Source: Parabacteroides chongii (GTDB lineage: Bacteria; Bacteroidota; Bacteroidia; Bacteroidales; Tannerellaceae). From it: a DNA stretch of 64,000 nt. Below the pieces are notes generated by a model that had not been told where the DNA came from, did not search any database, and worked only from the letters and a program-made list of their open reading frames with translations. How positions within the stretch are numbered: position 1 is the stretch's first letter; each line of letters starts with the position of its first letter. Shown here piece after piece: positions 8,555-17,245 of the stretch. Made by a program: the position numbers and the translations under genes. The stretch spans positions 5,736,501-5,800,500 of the forward strand of contig NZ_CP120849.1 in assembly GCF_029581355.1 (NCBI RefSeq). The letters run 5' to 3'.

Positions 8555-10039
8555 ATGGAAAAGAAACTTAAATCATGGCAAGGCTGGTTATTGTTCGGGG
8601 GAACAATGATCGTCGTTTTTGTACTGGGTGTACTCGCCGCTTCTATCAACGAGAGACGGGCTGAAATTGCCAGCGTTATGAATAACAAGAAGGTGGAGAT
8701 CAAAGGGATCGAAGCGGTGAACGAAAAGTTCGCTCCGAACTATCCGCGCGAATATGAAACATGGACGCAGACTGCCGATACCAGTTTCCGGAGCCAGTTT
8801 AACGGCAACCAGATGGTCGATGTGCTGGAAGCGCGTCCCGAAATGGTGATCCTCTGGGCGGGATATGCTTTCTCGAAGGACTACTCCACTCCGCGCGGTC
8901 ATATGCATGCGATCGAGGATATGCGCCATACCTTGCGCGTCGGTTCTCCGATGACACCGGACGAAGGTCCGCAGCCGGCAACCTGCTGGACTTGTAAAAG
9001 TCCGGACGTTCCGCGTATGATGCAGGCTATCGGCGTCGATAATTTTTATAAAGGAAAATGGGCTTCGATGGGTACGGAGATCGTGAATCCGATCGGTTGT
9101 GCCGATTGCCATGAGCCGGAGAACATGAATCTTCATATCAGCCGCCCGGCTTTGATCGAAGCCTTCCAACGTCAGGGACGCGACATCAATAAAGCGACCC
9201 AACAGGAAATGCGCTCGCTGGTATGCGCGCAGTGCCATGTGGAATACTATTTCAAAGGAGACGGAAAATATCTGACTTTCCCCTGGGACAAAGGTTTTAC
9301 GGTTGAAGATATGGAAGCTTACTACGATGAGGAAGGTTTTGCAGATTATACGCATAAATTGAGCCGTACGCCGATATTGAAAGCGCAGCATCCGGACTAC
9401 GAATTATCCATGATGGGTATCCATGCACAGCGCGGCGTTTCGTGTGCCGACTGCCATATGCCTTATAAGAGTGAAGGCGGCGTGAAGTATAGCGACCACC
9501 ATATTATGAGTCCGCTTGCCATGATCGACCGTACCTGTCAGGTTTGCCACCGCGAAAGCGAAGAGACACTCCGCAACAACGTTTACGAACGCCAGAACAA
9601 GGCGAACGAAATGCGTAACCGCCTCGAAACGGAACTGGCAAAGGCCCATATCGAAGCTAAATTTGCCTGGGATAAGGGCGCTACGGAAGATCAGATGGCT
9701 CCGGTATTGAAACTGCTCCGCCAGGCACAATGGCGTTGGGACTTCGGGGTTGCTTCTCATGGCGGTGCGTTCCATGCTCCCCAGGAGATACAGCGTATTT
9801 TGGGCAACGGCTTGGATAAGACCATGCAGGCTCGTCTGGCGGTATCGAAAGTGTTGTCGAAGTTAGGCTATACGGATGATGTGCCGATGCCGGACATCTC
9901 TACAAAGGACAAAGCACAACAATATATCGGTCTGGATATGGCTGCCGAACGTCAGGCTAAGGAAAAGTTCATGAACACGGTCGTTCCGGAATGGATCAAA
10001 GAGGCGAAAGCAAACAAACGTCTGGCTGATAAGATTTAA
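8555..10039 (+). CDS. nrfA: NrfA, pentaheme ammonia-forming nitrite reductase
   Basis: A 494-residue periplasmic cytochrome c nitrite reductase. An uncleaved or cleaved N-terminal helix (about 10-30) is followed by the diagnostic active-site heme motif CWTCK (144-148), whose lysine is the proximal ligand, and four ordinary motifs CADCH (182-186), CAQCH (224-228), CADCH (297-301) and CQVCH (328-332). It catalyses nitrite to ammonium with electrons from NrfH. Length and order of motifs match the family. It forms one operon with nrfH and the resB/ccsA genes (4-bp gap downstream). Confidence 0.97.
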   Translation: MEKKLKSWQGWLLFGGTMIVVFVLGVLAASINERRAEIASVMNNKKVEIKGIEAVNEKFAPNYPREYETWTQTADTSFRSQFNGNQMVDVLEARPEMVILWAGYAFSKDYSTPRGHMHAIEDMRHTLRVGSPMTPDEGPQPATCWTCKSPDVPRMMQAIGVDNFYKGKWASMGTEIVNPIGCADCHEPENMNLHISRPALIEAFQRQGRDINKATQQEMRSLVCAQCHVEYYFKGDGKYLTFPWDKGFTVEDMEAYYDEEGFADYTHKLSRTPILKAQHPDYELSMMGIHAQRGVSCADCHMPYKSEGGVKYSDHHIMSPLAMIDRTCQVCHRESEETLRNNVYERQNKANEMRNRLETELAKAHIEAKFAWDKGATEDQMAPVLKLLRQAQWRWDFGVASHGGAFHAPQEIQRILGNGLDKTMQARLAVSKVLSKLGYTDDVPMPDISTKDKAQQYIGLDMAAERQAKEKFMNTVVPEWIKEAKANKRLADKI

Positions 10040-10043
10040 TGAT

Positions 10044-11315
10044 ATGTGGAGACAACCCTGGGGATATAAGGAAGGATGGGCGATCTGTATCGGCCTGTTC
10101 ATTACCGGAGCAGTTCTGCAACTGACGGCCGGAAAGGTTGATCCGACGCTTTTCCGGTATCCCCTGAACGCTATAACGGGAGGTTTGTTCCTGTTTTTCT
10201 TGATAATGGTATATGTCGCGAGCCGTAAAGCTGCTGCTTTGCAGTGGTTTTACAGCCTCACGGCGAGTATTACGTCTTTAACGGCATGGATGGTTTTGGT
10301 TATCATCATGGGACTGACCCGGCAGGCGGCTCCCTCCGTAACGGTTACTCACGGAGGACTACTGTCTGGGTTGGGTTTCATGCAGATGACGCTCTCGTGG
10401 CCTTTTATGTTGCTGTTTCTTTACTTTCTTTCGGTATTGGGGTTGGTGACTATTCGTAAAATAGCTCATTTCAGAAAGAAAGACATTCCTTTTATCCTGA
10501 ATCATGCGGGATTGTTCATCACGCTGCTGGCGGCTATCCTGGGAAACGGCGATTTGCAGCGCATGCGTATGACGGTTCCTCTGGAGCAACCCGAATGGCG
10601 GGCGACGGATGAAACCGGTGAAATGCAGGAATTACCTTTGGCGATCGAGCTGAAATCGTTTACGATCGATGAATACCCTCCGAAGTTGCTGGCTATCGAC
10701 AACACGACCGGAAATGCGTTGCCGGAAAATAATCCTGAAAACTTATTGGTGGAAGAGACTCCTTTATCGGGTTCCTTACTGGATTGGGAGGTGGAAGTGA
10801 TCCGGTCGCTTCCGATGGCAGCCTGTGTTCATGGGAAAGATACGGTAAACTTTGTCGAGTTCCATTCTGAAGGGGCGACTTCCGCCGTCTTTGTCAAGGT
10901 TCGTAATAAGAAGGATGGTGCGGAGAAGAGCGGTTGGGTGAGTTGCGGCAGTTTCATGTTCCCGTACGTCTCCTTACAGCTGAACGACGAGATCAGCCTG
11001 GTGATGCCGGGGCGGGAGCCGAAACGCTTTGCGTCTGAAGTTTCCGTCTATACGCAGGACAAGGAGCAGGCAGATGCGCTTATCGAAGTCAACAAGCCTT
11101 TCAGCATAGCCGGATGGAAGATTTACCAGCTGAGCTATGACGAGACGAAAGGGAAGTGGAGCACTGTCAGCGTCTTTGAACTGGTTCGCGATCCGTGGCT
11201 TCCGGTAGTATACGCCGGCATTCTGATGCTGTTGCTCGGCTCTGTCTGCCTGTTCATACAGGCTCCGGGAAACAAGGAAAAGGAAGAGGCGGTTAACGAT
11301 ACAATAAATGAATAA
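10044..11315 (+). CDS. ResB/CcsB-like cytochrome c biogenesis protein
   Basis: A 423-residue membrane protein with four N-terminal hydrophobic helices (about 10-32, 38-60, 65-95, 105-170), a large periplasmic domain and one C-terminal helix (about 385-405), the topology of ResB/CcsB. With the following CcsA-like protein it forms the system II heme lyase that moves and attaches heme to CXXCH motifs. It starts 4 bp after nrfA and overlaps ccsA by 8 bp, so the enzyme and its maturation system are translated from one transcript. Confidence 0.88.
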   Translation: MWRQPWGYKEGWAICIGLFITGAVLQLTAGKVDPTLFRYPLNAITGGLFLFFLIMVYVASRKAAALQWFYSLTASITSLTAWMVLVIIMGLTRQAAPSVTVTHGGLLSGLGFMQMTLSWPFMLLFLYFLSVLGLVTIRKIAHFRKKDIPFILNHAGLFITLLAAILGNGDLQRMRMTVPLEQPEWRATDETGEMQELPLAIELKSFTIDEYPPKLLAIDNTTGNALPENNPENLLVEETPLSGSLLDWEVEVIRSLPMAACVHGKDTVNFVEFHSEGATSAVFVKVRNKKDGAEKSGWVSCGSFMFPYVSLQLNDEISLVMPGREPKRFASEVSVYTQDKEQADALIEVNKPFSIAGWKIYQLSYDETKGKWSTVSVFELVRDPWLPVVYAGILMLLLGSVCLFIQAPGNKEKEEAVNDTINE

Positions 11316-12111
11316 TATGGATTGGAGTCATTTTATATATTTCGCTTTGCCGTCCGTCATCTGCTGGGCGATAGGTGCGGCAATGGCGTACCGGACGGAC
11401 AAGCCGGGACGGGTCATCGGGTGGACGGTTGCCGGACTGGCGATATTCATGGCTTTCATTGTGGGCATGTGGATGTCGTTGGAACGTCCGCCACTCCGGA
11501 CGATGGGCGAGACGCGCTTGTGGTACTCGTTCTTCCTGCCAGTTGCAGGGATCATTACTTATATCCGCTGGCGGTATAAATGGATATTGTCGTTCAGTAC
11601 GGTGCTGTCGTTCGTCTTTATCTGCATCAATCTGTTCAAGCCGGAGATACATAATAAGACGCTGATGCCTGCCCTGCAGAGTCCGTGGTTTGCACCGCAT
11701 GTGATCGTGTATATGTTTGCCTATGCGATGCTGGGAGCGGCGGCAATCGTGGCGGTCTATCTGTTGGTCCGCTCACGAAAAAGAACGATAGACCGGAAGG
11801 TGATGAGCCTCTGCGACAACCTGGTCTATGTAGGGACCGCCTTTCTGACGATCGGCATGTTGTTCGGTGCACTTTGGGCGAAAGAAGCCTGGGGGCATTA
11901 CTGGAGCTGGGACCCGAAAGAGACCTGGGCGGCAGCGACCTGGCTGGGCAATCTGCTGTATATTCATTTCAGGCTTCACAGGTACAAACAATATAAGATT
12001 GCTCTCGGATTATTGGTGTTCGCTTTTGTCCTGCTGCAGGTTTGCTGGTTCGGTGTGAACTATCTCCCTTCGGCGCAGGGAAACAGCGTGCACGTATATA
12101 ACATGGAATAA
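11308..12111 (+). CDS. ccsA: CcsA-like cytochrome c heme-ligation protein
   Basis: A 267-residue, multi-helix membrane protein of the CcmF/CcsA heme-handling family. The tryptophan-rich WWD signature WGHYWSWDPKETW appears at about residues 196-208, and conserved histidines (for example in PHVIVYMFAY) flank it. It works with the upstream ResB-like protein to load heme onto NrfH and NrfA in the periplasm. The 8-bp overlap with resB implies translational coupling. Confidence 0.93.
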   Translation: MNNMDWSHFIYFALPSVICWAIGAAMAYRTDKPGRVIGWTVAGLAIFMAFIVGMWMSLERPPLRTMGETRLWYSFFLPVAGIITYIRWRYKWILSFSTVLSFVFICINLFKPEIHNKTLMPALQSPWFAPHVIVYMFAYAMLGAAAIVAVYLLVRSRKRTIDRKVMSLCDNLVYVGTAFLTIGMLFGALWAKEAWGHYWSWDPKETWAAATWLGNLLYIHFRLHRYKQYKIALGLLVFAFVLLQVCWFGVNYLPSAQGNSVHVYNME

Positions 12112-12148
12112 CAAGCAAATAAAAATATCAACTTTAAATAGAAACGAT

Positions 12149-13459
12149 ATGAAGAAACGGGTGATTGTTTTTTCCGGGCTTCTGTTACTAGGCTCGGTGT
12201 GGATGAAAGCAGATGAAAATGAAACATCCAAAGAGAAAGAGAATACCTTCTCGATGAGTGCGCAGATACGCCCCAGGGCGGAATACCGCAACGGAGTATT
12301 AAATCCCCGTAGCGAAGGACAGGGACCGGCAGGCTTTATCAACAACCGTGCCCGTCTTTCTATGAATTACGAGCGACAGAACCTCTCGCTGGGCCTTTCC
12401 GCACAGCATGTCGGTGTCTGGGGACAGGACCCGCAGATAGATAAGAACGGTCGCTTCATCCTGAACGAGGCGTGGGCCCAACTGGATTTCGGCTACGGCC
12501 TGTTTGCCAAGCTCGGCCGCCAGTCTCTGATCTACGACGACGAACGTATCCTCGGCGGACTGGACTGGAATATTGCCGGTCGTTATCACGACGCTCTCAA
12601 ACTCGGTTACGAAAACAAAAAGAATAAACTCCACCTGATCCTCGCCTTTAATCAAAATAAAGAAACGGAAATCGATGGTACGTATTATGCTCCGGGTGCA
12701 CAGCCTTATAAGAACATGCAGACGTTATGGTACCAGCATATTGCCAGCAAAGAATTCAAAGCCTCTTTCCTGTTCATGAATCTGGGTCTGGAAGGCGGCG
12801 ACACTGAAACAAAGAAATCCGATACCCAGTTTATGCAAACGATGGGTACCAACCTCTATTACCAGCCGGGAGCCTGGACTTTCGGCGGTACGTTCTATTA
12901 TCAGTCCGGAAAGAATGCCGGCAAACGCGACGTTTCCGCTTTCCTCTGGGCGTTGAATGCCGCTTATAAATTCAATTCACAGTGGAGCCTGGGTATCGGC
13001 AGCGATTACCTGAGCGGTGCAGGCACTGCGGACGGTCCCGATGCCAAATACAAGGCTTTCGATCCGTTATACGGAACGCATCATAAGTTCTACGGTGCTA
13101 TGGATTATTATTATGCCACACCGTTTAAGGAGAACTTAAATCCGGGCTTGTGGGATAACCTGGTAAAAGTAGCTTACAACGCTTCCTCAAAGGTAAACCT
13201 TGCCCTGACGTATCATTACTTCTCGACCACCAGTGATCTTACCATAAACAGCAAGGAGCTCGATCGCGGTCTGGGTTCCGAACTCGACCTGCAGGTCGAC
13301 TGGCAGATCATGAAAGACGTGAAGCTCTCCGCCGGTTACTCCACCATGTTCGGAACATCGACGATGGAAGCCGTCAAAGGTGGCAGCAAAGACAGCTGGC
13401 AGGACTGGGGATGGTTGTCGATCAACATTAATCCAAGAATATTTACTGCCAAATGGTAG
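12149..13459 (+). CDS. Alginate-export-type outer-membrane beta-barrel porin
   Basis: A 436-residue protein with a signal peptide (about 1-21) and alternating beta-strand pattern throughout, ending in a terminal aromatic-rich strand (INPRIFTAKW). It resembles the alginate export (AlgE-like) porin family frequently found next to nrf genes in Bacteroidales. Its likely role is passage of nitrite or another small anion across the outer membrane, but this rests only on gene neighbourhood. It follows ccsA by 37 bp and precedes the Crp-type regulator gene, which has its own promoter. Confidence 0.75.
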   Translation: MKKRVIVFSGLLLLGSVWMKADENETSKEKENTFSMSAQIRPRAEYRNGVLNPRSEGQGPAGFINNRARLSMNYERQNLSLGLSAQHVGVWGQDPQIDKNGRFILNEAWAQLDFGYGLFAKLGRQSLIYDDERILGGLDWNIAGRYHDALKLGYENKKNKLHLILAFNQNKETEIDGTYYAPGAQPYKNMQTLWYQHIASKEFKASFLFMNLGLEGGDTETKKSDTQFMQTMGTNLYYQPGAWTFGGTFYYQSGKNAGKRDVSAFLWALNAAYKFNSQWSLGIGSDYLSGAGTADGPDAKYKAFDPLYGTHHKFYGAMDYYYATPFKENLNPGLWDNLVKVAYNASSKVNLALTYHYFSTTSDLTINSKELDRGLGSELDLQVDWQIMKDVKLSAGYSTMFGTSTMEAVKGGSKDSWQDWGWLSININPRIFTAKW

Positions 13460-13503
13460 TTTGCAGTATCGGAAATGTTCTTATCTTTGTATGGAACATT
13501 TCC
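13460..13503 (+). promoter_or_regulatory. crp-type gene promoter flanked by a 10-bp inverted repeat
   Basis: TTTG (13460-13463) and TATCTTTG (13482-13489) are 18 bp apart, a good Bacteroidetes promoter. GGAAATGTTC (13471-13480) and its exact inverse GAACATTTCC (13494-13503) bracket the -7 element, so a dimer bound there would block it; transcription would start at about 13496, inside the right arm. This suits autoregulation by the gene it drives. The promoter also rules out the in-frame ATG at 13475 as a start. Confidence 0.7.
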
Positions 13504-13522
13504 AATACTAAATCAATGCCGA

Positions 13523-14188
13523 ATGAATATAACCGATATCTTTAAAATACCACTGTTCCGGAATTTTACGCAGAAGATGCAGGACGAGTTTCTGGAAAAT
13601 ATTGAATATACTATTGAAGAGCATTCGAAAGGAAAAACCATTATCCACCAGGGCTCTCCCTGTCATGCCATACATGTATTGCTGAAAGGTAAGCTGAACG
13701 TAGATGTAGTCGATGTTTCAGGAGGTGAAGTACGGGTTGAGGTCATTAAGGCACCCAGAACTTTTGCCACTCCGCATGTGTTCGCTGAGAAGAATCAGTT
13801 CCCTGCCACCTTCTCTGTCGAGGAAGATGTCGTTCTGATGAAGATACCCAAAGAATCTTTCTTTAAGGTCATGCATACCACGCCTCTTTTACTCCATAAC
13901 TTCCTTTGTGTCAGTACGAGTTGCAACAAATGCACAATGACCCGCCTGCGTGTTTTATCTTTCCGTGGTATCCGCAGCCGTTATATCTATTATTTGCTCG
14001 ACCATCTGAAGGAAGGTGAAGATATCGTTGAGATGGAACACAACCAGGTGCAGCTCGCCGAATACTTCGGAGTCACCCGCCCTGCCCTTTCCAAGGAAAT
14101 CGGCAAGCTCGTAGAGAGCGGATTCATCAGCCTGGGCAGAGGAAAGGTGAAGATCCTAAACAAGCAAGCCCTGATAAACCTGCTGTAG
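13523..14188 (+). CDS. Crp/Fnr-family transcription regulator
   Basis: A 221-residue regulator starting at the ATG downstream of the predicted transcription start. It has an N-terminal cyclic-nucleotide-type beta-roll (about 15-115), a linker helix, and a C-terminal winged helix (about 150-221) with the recognition region VQLAEYFGVTRPALSKEIGKL. A cysteine cluster, CVSTSCNKC (about 128-136), in the linker is unusual and could bind a metal or sense redox or nitric oxide (inference). Its place after nrfHA suggests control of nitrite or nitrosative-stress genes, in the manner of HcpR-type regulators. Confidence 0.85.
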   Translation: MNITDIFKIPLFRNFTQKMQDEFLENIEYTIEEHSKGKTIIHQGSPCHAIHVLLKGKLNVDVVDVSGGEVRVEVIKAPRTFATPHVFAEKNQFPATFSVEEDVVLMKIPKESFFKVMHTTPLLLHNFLCVSTSCNKCTMTRLRVLSFRGIRSRYIYYLLDHLKEGEDIVEMEHNQVQLAEYFGVTRPALSKEIGKLVESGFISLGRGKVKILNKQALINLL

Positions 14189-14215
14189 CCTTTCATATTA
14201 TTCTTTTGCATCCCC

Positions 14216-14245
14216 TTGCGGAAAAAAATAATCATCGTACATTTG
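14216..14245 (+). promoter_or_regulatory. Promoter of the sigma-54 response regulator gene
   Basis: TTG at 14216-14218 and TACATTTG at 14238-14245 are separated by 19 bp, matching the Bacteroidetes primary-sigma promoter. Transcription would begin near 14252, about 19 bases before the ATG at 14271. Confidence 0.65.
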
Positions 14246-14270
14246 CGATGGTTATCAGAAAGCGGACAAG

Positions 14271-15611
14271 ATGGGAAAAGTATTGATTATTGACGACGAA
14301 AAGCAGATTTTAGGTTTATTATCACGGATCATCGGACTGGAAGGATACGATGTTCTCCAGGCGGCCACCTGCAAGGCGGGTCTGAAACAACTGGAGCAGC
14401 ATACGCCCGAAGTAATCCTGTGCGATGTCTGCCTGCCCGACGGCAGCGGCGTCGAACTTGTCAGCGAACTAAAGAAGCTGCGCCCCCTCTCCGAAGTCAT
14501 TTTACTGACGGCGCACGGTAATATCCCCGACGGCGTACAAGCCATCAAGAACGGTGCTTTCGATTATATCACCAAAGGCGATGATAATAACAAAATACTC
14601 CCCTTGATCGCCAAGGCGATGAAAAAAGCCTCCGCCGCTTATCAGCAAAGCAAGCTGTCCGCCTCGCCGGTCGGCAAGCAATACTCGTTCGACACCATCA
14701 TTGGCAAATCGCCAGCCATCCAGGAAGCGATTGCCCTCGCCCGCAAGGTTGCCCAGACCGATGTGCCTGTTCTCCTGACAGGTGAGACCGGGACGGGAAA
14801 GGAAGTCTTCGCCCAATCCATCCACCAGCACAGTACCCGGAGCGGAAAAGCCTTCGTTGCCATCAACTGCTCTTCTTTCAGCCGTGACCTGTTGGAGAGT
14901 GAGATGTTCGGACACAAGGCCGGAGCCTTTACAGGTGCATTGAAAGAGACAAAAGGTCTTTTCGAAGAGGCGGACAACGGCACGATCTTCCTCGACGAGA
15001 TCGGGGAAATGGCTTTCGACCTGCAAGCCAAGCTGCTCCGTATCCTTGAAACCGGCGAGTTCATCAAGATCGGCGATACACGTCCTGTCAAGGTCAATGT
15101 GCGCGTCATAGCGGCAACCAACCGTGACTTGTCGAAAGAGATTGCCGAGGGACATTTCCGGGAGGATTTATTTTACCGCCTGTCGGTTTTCCAGATCCAT
15201 CTGCCGGCGTTACGGGAACGTGCGGAGGATATTCCGCTGCATGTGAAGGCTTTCGTCTCCGCCTTGTCTGCCAGGATGGGAAAAGAGATCAAGACAATCT
15301 CGCCGGATTACATTGATCTGCTGAAAAAAAATCAATGGAAAGGGAATGTGCGTGAGCTTCGCAATGTGGTGGAGCGCAGTCTGATCATTGCCGACGGCGA
15401 TACGCTGGATACGGATTCGCTGCCGTTGAATATACAACGGGCAGATGCGGTAGAGACAGAGGCTTATGCCGGATTCGATCTGAGCGGCGTTGAGAAGATG
15501 CATATTCAGAAGGTGCTGAAATATACGAAAGGGAACAAGACGGAGACTTCGCGGCTATTGGGGATCGGGTTGACAACGCTTTACAGGAAGATTGAGGAAT
15601 ATGGGTTGTGA
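14271..15611 (+). CDS. NtrC-type sigma-54 response regulator
   Basis: A 446-residue enhancer-binding protein: receiver domain (1-115, phospho-acceptor Asp52 in CDVCLPDG), AAA+ domain (about 137-375) with Walker A GETGTGKE (171-178), sigma-54 contact loop GAFTGA (218-223) and Walker B TIFLDEIGE, then a Fis-type helix-turn-helix at the C-terminus (KTETSRLLGIGLTTLYRKIEE). It remodels sigma-54 polymerase at -24/-12 promoters. No kinase is adjacent. The window contains three sigma-54 promoters (kdp, and two in the permease cluster), so it is a natural candidate activator of one of them; I cannot decide which. Confidence 0.95.
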   Translation: MGKVLIIDDEKQILGLLSRIIGLEGYDVLQAATCKAGLKQLEQHTPEVILCDVCLPDGSGVELVSELKKLRPLSEVILLTAHGNIPDGVQAIKNGAFDYITKGDDNNKILPLIAKAMKKASAAYQQSKLSASPVGKQYSFDTIIGKSPAIQEAIALARKVAQTDVPVLLTGETGTGKEVFAQSIHQHSTRSGKAFVAINCSSFSRDLLESEMFGHKAGAFTGALKETKGLFEEADNGTIFLDEIGEMAFDLQAKLLRILETGEFIKIGDTRPVKVNVRVIAATNRDLSKEIAEGHFREDLFYRLSVFQIHLPALRERAEDIPLHVKAFVSALSARMGKEIKTISPDYIDLLKKNQWKGNVRELRNVVERSLIIADGDTLDTDSLPLNIQRADAVETEAYAGFDLSGVEKMHIQKVLKYTKGNKTETSRLLGIGLTTLYRKIEEYGL

Positions 15612-15700
15612 TCGGATTTGACACACCCCCTGCCCCCTCTCCAAAGGGCAGGAAGATACTCCTGTCGCTAGATGGGGAAAGAGTTATGAGGGGCGTCCGG

Positions 15701-16369
15701 TTATTGTAAATATGCTTCTACCTTCTGAAAAAAGGTTGCCAGGTGCGCACCGTCGACAAAACCATGATGCACGTTGATGGCGACAGGCATCACCAGCCTG
15801 CTATCCCTTACAACCGCCTTGCCGACATTCAGTAACGGATAACTGCTACCGCTCGGCCGCTCCTGCGTATGAGTCATTGAAGTAAAATAAAGGTCGGGCG
15901 TAGCACTTACCAGAATGACGCTGTATCGCTGGTCCTCCGAAGAGCCGTTTTCGGTTGCGTACGGATCACCGTCTTCCGGAATGGAGTCGATGATATGCCG
16001 TGCTTCGCGGTGGAAGTCCCCGAAATCCTCTTTCCAGGGAATCCTGACCGTATAAAACTTCCCATTCGCATGCATCCGGACAGGGCACAACACATCGACT
16101 GTCTCGAAATAGAGGATCTGTCCCTTGTTATCCACGCGGAACCGAAGCTCTTTGATCTCGTTTGCTGCCCGCAGGATTGCATATAAGTAATGCAGGAAGA
16201 AGGACTCTCCGTTCGCTTTCGCCTTTTCGCGCGCGACACTGCATTCTACTTCGGAAGTGATGGTGATACAGGGATTCAGGAAGTTTCTGAAGAAATTAAA
16301 GTTATCTTTCCGTTCCCACGATTCGATATCAATGATCTGCCTTCTGGGAAAAGTCGCTTGCTTATCCAT
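15701..16369 (-). CDS. Chloramphenicol acetyltransferase-like O-acyltransferase
   Basis: A 222-residue protein of the CAT fold, the usual length for the family. The catalytic histidine is in HHGFVDG near the C-terminus (about residues 203-209); classical CATs have HHAVCDG, so the core HH---DG is kept but the surroundings differ. It would transfer an acetyl group from acetyl-CoA to a hydroxyl. It resembles chromosomal CatA-like proteins of Bacteroidales; whether chloramphenicol is a substrate cannot be told. It is a single gene with its own -7 element. Confidence 0.82.
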   Translation of the reverse strand: MDKQATFPRRQIIDIESWERKDNFNFFRNFLNPCITITSEVECSVAREKAKANGESFFLHYLYAILRAANEIKELRFRVDNKGQILYFETVDVLCPVRMHANGKFYTVRIPWKEDFGDFHREARHIIDSIPEDGDPYATENGSSEDQRYSVILVSATPDLYFTSMTHTQERPSGSSYPLLNVGKAVVRDSRLVMPVAINVHHGFVDGAHLATFFQKVEAYLQ

Positions 16370-16396
16370 TCTATACTAAGTTTAATTGATTGCCTG

Positions 16397-16404
16397 CAAA
16401 GATA
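16397..16404 (-). promoter_or_regulatory. -7 element of the CAT-like gene
   Basis: On the minus strand TATCTTTG, a perfect TAnnTTTG, lies 28 bp ahead of the ATG at 16369. No clear -33 TTG is present; the expected place is taken by the upstream terminator stem. Confidence 0.5.
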
Positions 16405-16421
16405 GGTATTTCATCCGCCAT

Positions 16422-16457
16422 AAAAAATGGAGCATCTTTACAGATGCTCCATTTTTT
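16422..16457. terminator. Intrinsic terminator after the ECF sigma gene
   Basis: AAAAAATGGAGCATCT, a 4-base loop TTAC, then AGATGCTCCATTTTTT: a perfect 16-bp stem with A/T tails on both strands. It ends the minus-strand sigma factor transcript. Confidence 0.92.
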
Positions 16458-16476
16458 GTATCGGGAAAATACCGGT

Positions 16477-16986
16477 TTATGCATAACGAAAATCTTTCAA
16501 AGCTTTCTGTAATTCCTGACGGGCAAAAAAGATACGACTTTTGATAGTTCCCAACGGAAGATCCAGCTTCTCTGCAATTTCATGATATTTATAACCGCTC
16601 AGATACATGGAGAAAGGTACTCTCAAGTCATCGTTCAATTGTTCGATGGCTTTTGATATTTCCTGCATCTGATAGGCCTTATCAGGAGATTCAAACCCGG
16701 AGTCGTTCGTGACATCCAAGTTATACAGATCGGCACCCGAATCGATAACCGTCTGTGTACGTACTACTTTATGATAGTTATTTATGAAAATATTACGCAT
16801 CACTGTCAAAACCCATCCTTTGAAGTTGACATTGTCAACAAACTTTTCCTGGTTGCTTAACACCTTCAGTGTCGTGTCTTGCAACAAATCCTCGGCATCA
16901 TTGCGGTCGGCAGTGAGCATGAGAGCGAAATTCATCATGTTTTCTTGTAAGCTCACTAGTTTTTGTTGGAAATGGAAGGCATTCAT
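16477..16986 (-). CDS. ECF-type RNA polymerase sigma factor
   Basis: A 169-residue sigma-70 family factor with only regions 2 and 4. Region 2 shows DAEDLLQDTTLKVL and the core-binding FKGWVLTVMRNIFINNY; region 4.2 shows the helix-turn-helix YHEIAEKLDLPLGTIKSRIFFAR. No anti-sigma or membrane sensor gene is next to it, so it belongs to the stand-alone ECF factors of Bacteroidales, and its target promoters are unknown. The 259 bp between it and the sugar transporter (16987-17245) contains nothing I can name. Confidence 0.93.
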   Translation of the reverse strand: MNAFHFQQKLVSLQENMMNFALMLTADRNDAEDLLQDTTLKVLSNQEKFVDNVNFKGWVLTVMRNIFINNYHKVVRTQTVIDSGADLYNLDVTNDSGFESPDKAYQMQEISKAIEQLNDDLRVPFSMYLSGYKYHEIAEKLDLPLGTIKSRIFFARQELQKALKDFRYA

Positions 16987-17245
16987 ACTTATTCAATTTT
17001 ATGTTTGTAAAAATTATTTGTTGCTATAAATCAGTAACAAATACAATACAAATATAAGAAACTTTATGATACGATCTCACTTCATTGGCATACATTAATA
17101 ATTAAGGCGTGATCTTAATATATTTATACTTAAAACTACTGATTATGAATAATATCTACAAGTTCGTGATCACAAAATACAATTACCGCAAAGAACTAGA
17201 CACCTTATCTTATGAAATACATGACAGCTGTAGAATGAAATCTTT

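Noticed and set aside
13475..13522. Longer start of the Crp-type gene (ATG at 13475)
   Set aside because: It lies upstream of the -7 box and predicted transcription start; the ATG at 13523 is the first one in the transcript.
15701..16369. Acquired chloramphenicol resistance gene
   Set aside because: It is CAT-like, but the HHGFVDG site differs from classical CATs and there are no mobile-element ends around it; a chromosomal acyltransferase is the safer reading.
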